Positions 8,990 through 16,542 of a stretch of 64,000 bases of DNA are shown piece after piece. Numbering within the stretch: the stretch's first letter is position 1; every line of letters starts with the position of its first letter. The notes under the pieces were generated by a model. That model ran no database searches, was not told where the DNA came from, and was given only the letters and a program-made list of their open reading frames with translations. A program made the position numbers and the translations under genes. Source of the DNA: Bacteroidota bacterium (GTDB taxonomy: Bacteria; Bacteroidota; Bacteroidia; Chitinophagales; Chitinophagaceae); NCBI GenBank assembly GCA_023424015.1, contig JAFAEM010000032.1, positions 62,001-126,000 of the forward strand. The letters run 5' to 3'.

Positions 8990-9820
8990 TTACTGGTACG
9001 GATCGTCTTTTGGCAACTCGATAGTTACTTTATAATACGTTTGTGATATATCTTTTTCAAAATATATGCTTCCTTTTGCTACCCTAAGACGGCTGCTGAT
9101 ATTTTTTAGACCAAGACCAATGTTACTCTTATTTAATTTATCAAAATCAGTCTGGATAATGCCGCGTCCATCATGGTGGATGCGAAGATAAAACTTATCT
9201 CCGTGTACGTTTTGTGTCAGATGGATAAAGCTGGCACTACTGTGTTTGAGGATGTTATTGATCAGTTCCTGAACAATCCGGAAGATGATAAGTTCTTTTT
9301 CCGGTTTAAGTCTTTCACGATAATCGTGGAATCGGCTACTGGCATTCATACTTCCCGAGCCACTTATTTTTTGGAATACGTCATTTATTGCAGATTCCAA
9401 TCCAAAGTTTTTGAGGGTCGGCGGCATTAAGCTGTGGCTGATATTCCGAACAAGCTGGATAGTATCGTCAATGATCTGCCGCGCCTGGAAAATGGCCTGA
9501 AGCTGGGTAGCTTTGTCCTGGTTTACCAGGTTTTCATTTAGGTAGAGTCTGGCTGTAGCCAACAAAGGGCCGGCGTCATCGTGTAGGTCAGCAGCGAGGC
9601 GTTGGCGTTCTTCCTCCTGAAGCCTGATCGACGCATCGAGCAGGATCTTTTGTTGCTCTTCTTCCATTTTTTGGAGAGTGCGTTGATAGCGTGCGACTTT
9701 ACGTTGGTGGAAGATGATGAATAAAACCAGTCCAACCGTCAATACAAGCATCCCCATAGTGCCGATAAACAGCACGGAGGAAACTCCTGAGGATGGGTTA
9801 GTGGCTTGTAGGAAAAACAT
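8990..9820 (-). CDS. Sensor histidine kinase, NarX/DesK-like with short N-terminus (cassette 1)
   Basis: A 276-residue kinase. One transmembrane helix (about residues 15-37) is followed by a coiled coil. The HisKA_3 dimerisation box has the phospho-acceptor His80 in LAADLHDDAGPLLATARL. The HATPase domain has an N box ELINNILKHSS, a G1 box HHDGRGI where the usual DNGxGx reads H-D-G-R-G, and a G2 box GLGLKNISSRL. There is no periplasmic sensor domain, so sensing presumably comes from the upstream 7TM protein, whose stop lies 19 bases before this start. Its partner is the regulator at 8300-8950. Confidence 0.88.
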   Translation of the reverse strand: MFFLQATNPSSGVSSVLFIGTMGMLVLTVGLVLFIIFHQRKVARYQRTLQKMEEEQQKILLDASIRLQEEERQRLAADLHDDAGPLLATARLYLNENLVNQDKATQLQAIFQARQIIDDTIQLVRNISHSLMPPTLKNFGLESAINDVFQKISGSGSMNASSRFHDYRERLKPEKELIIFRIVQELINNILKHSSASFIHLTQNVHGDKFYLRIHHDGRGIIQTDFDKLNKSNIGLGLKNISSRLRVAKGSIYFEKDISQTYYKVTIELPKDDPYQ

Positions 9821-9839
9821 AGTGGTGAGGGTGGTAAGA

Positions 9840-10547
9840 TTAATTCATATCCATATCTAAATAGGGTAAATGCGTGGAATTAACTGGTTTGTTTTTATGC
9901 TGCCGAAATATCATTACCATTGCGAAGGAAAACAAAACATTCTTCAATATTTCGGCAATATATGTATAATGCCAATAGCTATAAAATTCATGAGAAGTCA
10001 TGACATTCGCAAGGATGTTGAAAAATAGCGAGCCTCCTAAATAAATGAGTATTCCTACAGAAACCCAAAAGGCATAGTGATTATAGATGTACCCCATCCG
10101 GATGTTTCGAGAATGGTCATAAAAAAACAAGAAAATGTACACAAAAAGTAAAATTGTTTCTATCCCCACCGACATGGAGTCTAGTCGCTGCATTTTTCCA
10201 TCAAAAAATGCTTGTGATAAAATTTGAAAAACTAAAAAGCCGACAAATATTATTGACCCTATATAAGGAATTCGCCTTAATTTGGAACTTAGAATGTTAA
10301 TTACTAGAAGGTATGTAAAAAACAAGTATTCAAACAGTGTATATAAATCTAGATACACCAATTGATACTTAATTGGTAGATTATCAAATACTACTTTAAG
10401 TAAGAAGAAAACGACTAAGCCATAAATTCCTATATGAGGTGATGGACGACTTTTGTCACGATACAAAAGCCAAGTAATGGGGAGAAGGAGATATGAGAAA
10501 GTAACGATATAATAAAAAAGCTTTTCTATTGTTTGGATTTTATCCAA
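9840..10547 (-). CDS. Polytopic membrane protein of the kinase cassette, about seven helices (cassette 1)
   Basis: A 235-residue integral membrane protein. About seven hydrophobic segments are visible, separated by short charged loops, and it ends in a soluble tail. No known domain is recognised. It shares its place, length and several local patterns with the protein at 41266-41976: a DLYTLFEYLFFTYLL-like third helix, a central IETILLFVYIFLFFYDHS segment, and a penultimate block FWVSVGILIYLGGSLFF. The first codon appears to be TTG (10545-10547), since the frame is closed upstream by a TAA at 10587-10589 with no ATG between. Its position directly before the kinase suggests a membrane sensor or a partner that feeds the kinase. 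Confidence 0.7.
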   Translation of the reverse strand: MDKIQTIEKLFYYIVTFSYLLLPITWLLYRDKSRPSPHIGIYGLVVFFLLKVVFDNLPIKYQLVYLDLYTLFEYLFFTYLLVINILSSKLRRIPYIGSIIFVGFLVFQILSQAFFDGKMQRLDSMSVGIETILLFVYIFLFFYDHSRNIRMGYIYNHYAFWVSVGILIYLGGSLFFNILANVMTSHEFYSYWHYTYIAEILKNVLFSFAMVMIFRQHKNKPVNSTHLPYLDMDMN

Positions 10548-10586
10548 AAATAGAAAAACTTTTAAGAGAATAAAACTTTTGTGTGT

Positions 10587-10658
10587 TTAATCTTCCCAAA
10601 CGAAGATACCCACTTCATCAACTCTTACAGTTGCTCTTGAAATCATTGCCTTTTTCAT
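10587..10658 (-). CDS. Possible 23-residue leader peptide upstream of the cassette 1 membrane gene
   Basis: The frame reads ATG AAA AAG GCA ATG and ends in GTT TGG GAA GAT TAA; the start of the peptide is MKKAMISRATVRVDEVG. It sits 39 bases before the membrane-protein start and in the same reading frame, separated by the single TAA at 10587-10589. The codon pattern of the first residues looks like a natural start, but there is no recognisable ribosome site and no family is known. It could be a leader peptide, a secreted signal peptide, or chance. Confidence 0.25.
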   Translation of the reverse strand: MKKAMISRATVRVDEVGIFVWED

Positions 10659-11181
10659 AACAGTAACGTTTTTTTGTTCTGGAATCGATTCTGGGTGTAA
10701 AAATTGGCAATGTAAACTCGCTTTTCCACGGGGGTATAAGAGGTATAAAACACTTAACCCGGACCGAAAACCCTAATAATAAATGTTTTTGGTTAATTTA
10801 CGAGGATAAAATACCTTTGAAAAAAGAGTAAAATAACGATAATTACCTAGTAAAAATACGGAACATTATCGTGTTTTAACCAAGGATATTTCCGATAGTT
10901 TAGGTAAAAGTGTTGGACAGAGATGGGCTAGCCGTCTTTAAATGCTATTTTTTTGAGAGATCCCCGCCATCGAAGTCTTCAATGCACGGATTAATAATAA
11001 GGAGATATATCCTATTCGAATCGGACTGGTAGTACATTTAATATTAGATAAACGTAAACCGAATCTGAATTATTACAAGCGCACAGAGTTTAATAGGAGA
11101 GCCCGAAGGTGTTTTTGTGGTTTACTCTGTGCCTCTGACTATTCTATTTTACGACAAAATAAGAAAAGTAAAAAAGCTACA

Positions 11182-11214
11182 TTTGGCACGGGAAAACCCT
11201 ATCCATTAGATTTA
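11182..11214 (+). promoter_or_regulatory. Promoter for the orphan response regulator
   Basis: TTTG at 11182-11185 and TAGATTTA at 11207-11214, spaced 21 bases, fit the Bacteroidota promoter with one mismatch in the -7 box. The start codon at 11241 follows by 26 bases. Confidence 0.5.
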
Positions 11215-11240
11215 TTGACTGCTTAAAACCAAAATTATAC

Positions 11241-11897
11241 ATGACAAGCCAGGAAATCAAAATCGCTATTGCAGACGACCATAAGATATTCCGGGACGGA
11301 ATCAGAATGGCCTTGAGAGACAGAGAATACTTAAAGATTATTTGGGAAGCTGAGGACGGAAAAGACCTGATGCACAAACTCCAGCTTAAACAACCAGACG
11401 TAATTTTGATGGATATAAGAATGCCTGAGGTAGATGGTATCAATGCGATTAGTTTAATTCGAAAAGAGTATGAATCGTTGAAAATCATTGTTTTAACAAT
11501 GTACGACGACCAGGAAATGATTACGAAAATGATGGAAATGGGAGCTAATGCCTACCTTACCAAAACAACCGATCCAGACGAAATATACCAGGCAATTCTA
11601 ACTTGTATGAACGACGACTTCTATTTTAACGAACTGGTTAACAAGGCCGTATTGTTGAAACTCCAACATAAAAAAACTGTCCGGCAATTTTACCCTAACC
11701 CGGTAAAACTGTCAGAAAAAGAGCTCCGGATTTTAAAACTTATTTCAGAGGATAAAACAACTGAAGAAATTTCAAAAGAAGTATTTCTAAGTCCGCGAAC
11801 CATCGAAACCATCCGGCAAAACATGAAGCAAAAGGTCGGCGCTAAGACCATCGCCGGGCTCGTGATGTATGCTATGCGTAACAAGCTGCTTGAATAG
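11241..11897 (+). CDS. NarL/LuxR-type response regulator without an adjacent kinase
   Basis: A 218-residue regulator with receiver domain (ADDH near 11-14, phospho-acceptor Asp58 in VILMDIRMPE, VLTMYDD, YLTKTT) and a LuxR-type helix-turn-helix near the C-terminus (LSEKELRILKLISEDKTTEE, SPRTIETIRQNMKQK). It is read divergently from the 7TM-kinase-regulator cassette and has strong similarity to the regulator at 8300-8950, including the ends LVMYAMRNKLLE and LVFFAVKNNLID. No kinase lies on its side, so it may share the neighbouring kinase or answer to one elsewhere. Confidence 0.9.
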   Translation: MTSQEIKIAIADDHKIFRDGIRMALRDREYLKIIWEAEDGKDLMHKLQLKQPDVILMDIRMPEVDGINAISLIRKEYESLKIIVLTMYDDQEMITKMMEMGANAYLTKTTDPDEIYQAILTCMNDDFYFNELVNKAVLLKLQHKKTVRQFYPNPVKLSEKELRILKLISEDKTTEEISKEVFLSPRTIETIRQNMKQKVGAKTIAGLVMYAMRNKLLE

Positions 11898-11951
11898 CTG
11901 TTCTTGTTTCATTATTAACCTATGCTGCCGCATCGGTAAAGCCTTTCTATT

Positions 11952-12698
11952 ATGGAGAATATCAACAACAGCTATTTTGAGGGTTACTATAAGGATATCT
12001 GGAAAAATATTGTACCCACAGAATTAACTATCCGTGAGTCAAGCTTTATTCGTGACTATTTTAGACTTCAACCGGGTAATTGTGTGTTGGATTTAATGTG
12101 TGGTAACGGTCGTCATGCCATTGCGTTGGCGAAAAGCGGGATGAATGTAACAGCCGTTGATAACCTGAAAGATTATATAGATGAAGTGAGGGCAATTGCT
12201 GAGAGTGAAAATCTACATATTGACGCCGTCCAGTCCGATGTTGTGGAATATGAGGCGGAGGGGTCATACGACCTCGCTTTATGTATGGGCAATAGTCTTT
12301 GCTTTTTTGATAAAGAGGATACAACAAAAATTTTGAGGATGGTGGGCCGGCATTTGAAACCCGACGGTTATATGCTGATCAATTCGTGGATGCTGGCAGA
12401 AATTGCTTTTAAAGACTTCAGAGAACGATCCTGGACAACGTTCGGAGATCTAAAGTTTATAACGGAAAGTAAATACTTCACAAAACCTTCCCGCATAGAA
12501 ACGGATCACCTCATACTTGCCGCTGACGGCAAAACTGAATCTAAGAAAGCAATTGACTATATCTACTCCATTAATGAGATGGATGAAATATTAAATACCG
12601 CCGGATTTGACCTGGTTGAAATTTATAGCATCCCAGGTAAAAAGAAATTTTCAATAGGCGATCCCAGAGCGTATATAATCGGTAAAAAAAGGTGCTGA
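11952..12698 (+). CDS. Class I SAM-dependent methyltransferase
   Basis: A 248-residue Rossmann methyltransferase. Motif I is VLDLMCGNGRHAIALAKSG (about residues 45-63), with the acidic motif II residue in VTAVDNLKDYI, then YDLALCMGNSLCFF as motif IV and LKPDGYMLINSWML as motif VI. The end (YSINEMDEILNTAGFDLVEIYS) is typical of small-molecule methyltransferases. The substrate is not evident. It lies 54 bases after the orphan regulator and might be co-transcribed with it. Confidence 0.85.
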   Translation: MENINNSYFEGYYKDIWKNIVPTELTIRESSFIRDYFRLQPGNCVLDLMCGNGRHAIALAKSGMNVTAVDNLKDYIDEVRAIAESENLHIDAVQSDVVEYEAEGSYDLALCMGNSLCFFDKEDTTKILRMVGRHLKPDGYMLINSWMLAEIAFKDFRERSWTTFGDLKFITESKYFTKPSRIETDHLILAADGKTESKKAIDYIYSINEMDEILNTAGFDLVEIYSIPGKKKFSIGDPRAYIIGKKRC

Positions 12699-12715
12699 TT
12701 TTATCCAATCAATCG

Positions 12716-12877
12716 TTAAAGCGCTTTTAGGCCATCAGATTCTTTTTTCTTTTTCCGATATCTACCGCTACTGAACCGGCGTGGTTGGCGCCTTGTGCGA
12801 CTTGAATTTGTTCCCATAATTTTCCAGATAAGGAAAACCACAAGTACTACTATTATAAGTATAGCCGGTAAACTCAT
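12716..12877 (-). CDS. 53-residue single-pass membrane microprotein
   Basis: The start codon overlaps the stop of the DUF6263-like gene as ATGA (ATG at 12875-12877, TGA at 12877-12879), a classic sign of translational coupling. The product begins MSLPAILIIVVLVVFLIW, one transmembrane helix, and continues with a highly basic tail (NSSRTRRQPRRF, then RYRKKKKE), so the tail should sit on the cytoplasmic side. No family is recognised. The frame is too short for common gene-calling cut-offs, which may explain why it would be missed. Confidence 0.6.
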   Translation of the reverse strand: MSLPAILIIVVLVVFLIWKIMGTNSSRTRRQPRRFSSGRYRKKKKESDGLKAL

Positions 12878-13761
12878 CACTTAGGTTTTATTCGAACCAC
12901 GATAGTTGTCTTAGAATTCACAGGCGTAGTAACACCCATGGCTTCCACGGTTCCACCAGTCTCAGTTATAGAATACTTTTCTTTCATTATACCCGTGTCT
13001 TTATCAATAAAAACTTTACCGGTCCCTGTACCATTTAAGGTCGTCGTTGTTTCGTTTCCCATCAGTGTCGTTCTGGAGATAATTGTAGAATAATTTTTAA
13101 AATCGACGATCAGGGTTGAGTCAGTTAATCCCGACAATGTGTAAACAGTCTTAACACTCCCATTTATATTCTGGCTGGAGTCAGCCCAGCTTTCACCAAT
13201 GGCAACACTGCGATAGGGAAGGATCTTGAAAAAACTGGCCTGGCCTTCCTGGGGGGGATTTGCCATGTCAGAAATGTCTTTGATCATGTTCAGTACAATC
13301 GCCGTCCTCTCATCTGCAATAATTTTATCCGACTCCCTGGGATCTATGGAGATAACCCTTCCAGTGTTGTCGATTGTCATCTCATATTTTTTCGATAGAA
13401 TATTTTTTATGTCATCGCCGAAAGGACCAGCAAGATCGGAACTGTCATTCGAATTAAATGAATGTTTTTGTCCCATGCCATTAAACCGGAAATTGATACT
13501 CTGAGCTTGATGGTGTAATGTAGTTTTCGCTCCGTCTATTTCCAAGACTTTGTAGTTGAACAGAGCTTCGCCGTCCACCTCAAAACTGATGGCATTGTTC
13601 ATCGCCTGTTGTGTTACAATTGACTTTAGATCCATATGGACATTAAGTGTCTTTCCAGAACTGAAATGAAGGTTTCCCTGGATTTTTTGTCCATAGACAT
13701 TCAGGTGGCTCGCAATAAAAAAAAACAGCAATACCGGAATCGCCGAATATGAAGTCCGCAT
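12877..13761 (-). CDS. Exported DUF6263-like protein
   Basis: A 294-residue protein with a signal peptide (residues 1-24, VYGQ cleavage region) and otherwise beta-rich sequence. The layout (QGNLHFSSGKTLNVHMDLKS, NFRFNGMGQKHSF, YEMTIDNTGRVISID, PYRSVAIGESWADS, KVFIDKDTGIMKEKYSI) fits the DUF6263 family, found mainly in Bacteroidota and of unknown function. It is probably periplasmic or surface-exposed. Its stop overlaps the start of a 53-residue membrane protein, so the two are likely made together. Confidence 0.65.
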   Translation of the reverse strand: MRTSYSAIPVLLFFFIASHLNVYGQKIQGNLHFSSGKTLNVHMDLKSIVTQQAMNNAISFEVDGEALFNYKVLEIDGAKTTLHHQAQSINFRFNGMGQKHSFNSNDSSDLAGPFGDDIKNILSKKYEMTIDNTGRVISIDPRESDKIIADERTAIVLNMIKDISDMANPPQEGQASFFKILPYRSVAIGESWADSSQNINGSVKTVYTLSGLTDSTLIVDFKNYSTIISRTTLMGNETTTTLNGTGTGKVFIDKDTGIMKEKYSITETGGTVEAMGVTTPVNSKTTIVVRIKPK

Positions 13762-13884
13762 ACATCAAAAATCACAAATCTTATTCAAATTTGATGCAGG
13801 TTGTTGAAAAAATCTAACTAATTACAAGGGTTGATACAATATTGCATCGAACTTGCTACATTTAGTTTATAAAAACTTCGAGTT

Positions 13885-15468
13885 ATGCCAATCAGGATGA
13901 CAGATGATCCCCACGACCCAAATCAAAATGATTATAACGATGACCGTGGCGGCAGGAGCAATGTGCCCGGCGGCGGTGGAGGAGGGCTTTTTTCTTTGTT
14001 ACCGTTATTGCTTGGTTTGTTTAAAGGGAAGGGCATCATACTTCTTTTAGTACTGGGAGCAGGCGCCTATTTTTTACTCGGCCGCGGAAATTGCAATATT
14101 CAGGACCTGGCTCAGTCAATCTTCTCTCAAAGTGGATATAGTTTTAACCCGGCTGAATTTAATAAGGCGTCAGTTTATGAAGGACTAGAGGACGATCAGG
14201 GAAAAAATCCCTTGCCTGAAGCAGTTTCGTTGTTACGTTTCGCGCCCCAACGCGGCGATCAGGGCCAACAGGGTAGCTGCGTTGCATGGAGCAGTGCTTA
14301 TGCAGCCAGAACGGTTCTCGAAGCAGCGTCCACCGGTGTAGATCCCAACCAGATCCGATTTAGTCCTTCTTTTATGTATAATCAAATTGGTTTGGATGAT
14401 TGCCAGGGATCTTATATTCAAAGGGCTATGGACCAAATGTCAAGACAAGGAGCCCTACCACTTGATCAATTTCCTTACGATGAGCAGGATTGCACCCGCC
14501 AGCCTAACAGCAGCCATGTCCAGCAGGCTTCTCAATACAAAATTCATGGATTTACACGTCTGACCAACGGGGATAACATCAACTCCATTAATGTTCGCGC
14601 CGTCAAGGAACATTTGGCTAAGGATGCCCCGGTTGTGATCGGCATGATGGTCGGCCAGAGTTTTATGCAGGAAATGATAGGAAAGGAACTGTGGCAACCC
14701 GGTGGCATGGATGCGTCACAGGTTGGCATGGGTGGTCATGCCATGTGCGTAATAGGATACGATGATAGAAAATTCGGTGGGGCGTTCCAGATCATGAATA
14801 GCTGGGGGCCGCAATGGGGCAAAGAAGGAATCGCCTGGGTCAGGTATGGTGATTTCAAAAATTATGTTCGTGAAGCTTATGGAATCGACCCGCTTCCTAA
14901 AAGGGGGGCTGTTGCAAATATACCTCTTGAGTGCACGATTGGACTTGTGGATAATTCAACGAAACAGAACATCCAATTACGCTCAACCTTTGGTAATGAA
15001 TTTCAGACAGCAAGTCCTATACGCGTTGGCACCAGGTTTAAAATGGAAGTTAAAAATGCAACAGAATGTTATATCTATATTTTCGGACAAGACGAAAAAG
15101 GAAAGAGTTTTGTGTTGTTCCCTTATCTAAAGCCTGGTGAAACAGTTTCCAAACATTCACCTTATTGTGGAATAACGGGCTATCGTTTGTTCCCAAAATC
15201 ACAATCGTTGGAAGCTGATAGTATAGGCACAAAAGATTATATCGCTATTGTTGCGAGTAAAGATGAGCTGGATTACAATAGCCTGAACGCAGCGATTAGT
15301 AACAGTAATCAGTCCAGCTATGCTGGTAAGGTGAATGATGCATTGCATAACATCCTGATTCGATCTGCCAGTTTTAGCACCGGGGCGAATGGCAGCATTT
15401 ACTTTAAAGCAAACGCGAATGATAATAAAGCCGTTGCTACGATTGTTGCGTTCGACAAAACAAAGTAA
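13885..15468 (+). CDS. Membrane-anchored papain-like (C1 family) cysteine protease with DUF4384-like C-terminus
   Basis: A 527-residue protein. Residues 1-35 are polar and Gly-rich, and 36-66 hold one hydrophobic anchor. A C1 peptidase domain spans about 105-345: the catalytic Cys131 lies in GDQGQQGSCVAWSSAYA, His284 in GGHAMCVIGYDD, and Asn304 in FQIMNSWGPQWG, so all three core residues are present. No long propeptide is seen. The last part (about 355-515), with NATECYIYIFGQDEKG and FVLFPY, matches DUF4384, a domain often attached to surface or stress proteins. A thioredoxin-like gene follows 32 bases later. The substrate is unknown. Confidence 0.85.
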   Translation: MPIRMTDDPHDPNQNDYNDDRGGRSNVPGGGGGGLFSLLPLLLGLFKGKGIILLLVLGAGAYFLLGRGNCNIQDLAQSIFSQSGYSFNPAEFNKASVYEGLEDDQGKNPLPEAVSLLRFAPQRGDQGQQGSCVAWSSAYAARTVLEAASTGVDPNQIRFSPSFMYNQIGLDDCQGSYIQRAMDQMSRQGALPLDQFPYDEQDCTRQPNSSHVQQASQYKIHGFTRLTNGDNINSINVRAVKEHLAKDAPVVIGMMVGQSFMQEMIGKELWQPGGMDASQVGMGGHAMCVIGYDDRKFGGAFQIMNSWGPQWGKEGIAWVRYGDFKNYVREAYGIDPLPKRGAVANIPLECTIGLVDNSTKQNIQLRSTFGNEFQTASPIRVGTRFKMEVKNATECYIYIFGQDEKGKSFVLFPYLKPGETVSKHSPYCGITGYRLFPKSQSLEADSIGTKDYIAIVASKDELDYNSLNAAISNSNQSSYAGKVNDALHNILIRSASFSTGANGSIYFKANANDNKAVATIVAFDKTK

Positions 15469-15500
15469 TTTATAGGCAGTATATTAACTAAATAACGAGT

Positions 15501-15995
15501 ATGAAGTTATTTCTTGTATTAGTTTCAGCGGTTTTCCTTTCAACAACCACCTTGTCCCAGGATCTGAGTAAATTTAATCTGTATAAGCCTGATGAGGATG
15601 CTGAAAGGAAATTATCGGAAGCAATTAACCGTGCGGAGCAGGAAAGGAAACATGTTTTTGTTCAAATTGGCGGCAACTGGTGTATTTGGTGTGCCCGTTT
15701 CAACGATTTGGCGACTACCAATAAATCTGTGGATTCCGTACTCAACAAGAATTACATAGTCTATCACCTTAATTATAGTAAGGAAAACAAAAATGAAAAG
15801 TTGTTGGCACGATATTCATATCCACAACGATTCGGATTTCCTGTGTTTCTTATTTTAAATGGAAAAGGCGAACTGATTCATACCCAAAATTCAGCTTACC
15901 TTGAAGAAGGTAGGGGGTACAATGTAAAAACCGTTGTCAGCTTTCTATCAGACTGGTCACCGGCAGCAATTAATCCAAAAAATTATACGGAGTAA
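15501..15995 (+). CDS. Exported thioredoxin-like protein
   Basis: A 164-residue thioredoxin-fold protein with a signal peptide (residues 1-19) and the redox motif WCIWC at about 60-64, inside QIGGNWCIWCARFNDL. The following FGFPVFLILNGKGE supplies the cis-proline region. The fold is close to the DUF255/thioredoxin_7 type. It should act in the periplasm on disulfides. It is 32 bases downstream of the papain-like protease, whose catalytic Cys might need reduction, and its stop overlaps the next start (TAATG). Confidence 0.85.
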   Translation: MKLFLVLVSAVFLSTTTLSQDLSKFNLYKPDEDAERKLSEAINRAEQERKHVFVQIGGNWCIWCARFNDLATTNKSVDSVLNKNYIVYHLNYSKENKNEKLLARYSYPQRFGFPVFLILNGKGELIHTQNSAYLEEGRGYNVKTVVSFLSDWSPAAINPKNYTE

Positions 15996-16483
15996 TGAAG
16001 ACAGGTATTGACTCCTACCTGAAAATGGTGAGACATCCGATCAAATTCAGGATTTTCCTATTAACAAATCTGCCAAGTGCCTTATTTTGCGGCGTGCGTG
16101 TCCGAAGTATTGACCAAGCGCATTGCACTGCAAGTGTCCCTTATAAATGGTTATCGCGAAACCCGTTCAGGTCAACATATTTTGCCTGTCTTTCCATGGC
16201 TGCAGAATTGAGCACCGGGGCTTTAGCGATGATGTACGTGTATCGTAGAACTCCCGCCGTTTCCATGCTGGTGGTTAGGGTCGAGTCTGAATATTTCAAA
16301 AAGGCAACCGGTAGAACCAATTTTAGTTGCGGTGATGGCGAAGCATTTCGAAAAGGAATAAAGGAGTGTATTTCAACTGGCGAAGCACGTGTGGTGAAGG
16401 CAAGGTCGATCGGTACAAATGATAAAGGAGAGGTGGTAGCTGAATTTTTAGTAACATGGTCCTTTAAAATTCGAAAGTCTTAA
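15995..16483 (+). CDS. DUF4442 hotdog-fold protein (thioesterase-like)
   Basis: A 162-residue protein of the DUF4442 family, related to hotdog-fold thioesterases. Supporting stretches are PYKWLSRNPFRSTYFACLSMAAELSTGALAM, VSMLVVRVESEYFKKATG and GEVVAEFLVTWSFKIRK. No signal peptide. Its start is coupled to the thioredoxin gene by one-base overlap. A role in acyl-CoA turnover is plausible by fold, but no substrate is known. Confidence 0.75.
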   Translation: MKTGIDSYLKMVRHPIKFRIFLLTNLPSALFCGVRVRSIDQAHCTASVPYKWLSRNPFRSTYFACLSMAAELSTGALAMMYVYRRTPAVSMLVVRVESEYFKKATGRTNFSCGDGEAFRKGIKECISTGEARVVKARSIGTNDKGEVVAEFLVTWSFKIRKS

Positions 16484-16542
16484 CATTGATTTTTTATAAC
16501 GACCCAGGAGAATTGTGATTCTTAGGGCTCATCGGAAACAAT

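Larger units (their letters stand above)
10548..11240. other. 693-base intergenic region between two divergent regulator units
   Basis: No gene of ordinary size is seen. The stretch is AT-rich. It holds a 23-codon frame at 10587-10658 (minus), a dyad ACGATAAT (10836-10843) / ATTATCGT (10865-10872), a second dyad GCACAGAGT (11081-11089) / ACTCTGTGC (11124-11132), and a promoter for the plus-strand regulator at 11182-11214. An AAGGAGATATA string near 11000 looks like a ribosome site but no start codon follows at the right distance. Confidence 0.6.

Noticed and set aside
10990..11020. Possible ribosome site AAGGAGATATA near 11000
   Set aside because: No start codon with a useful frame follows at 5-10 bases.
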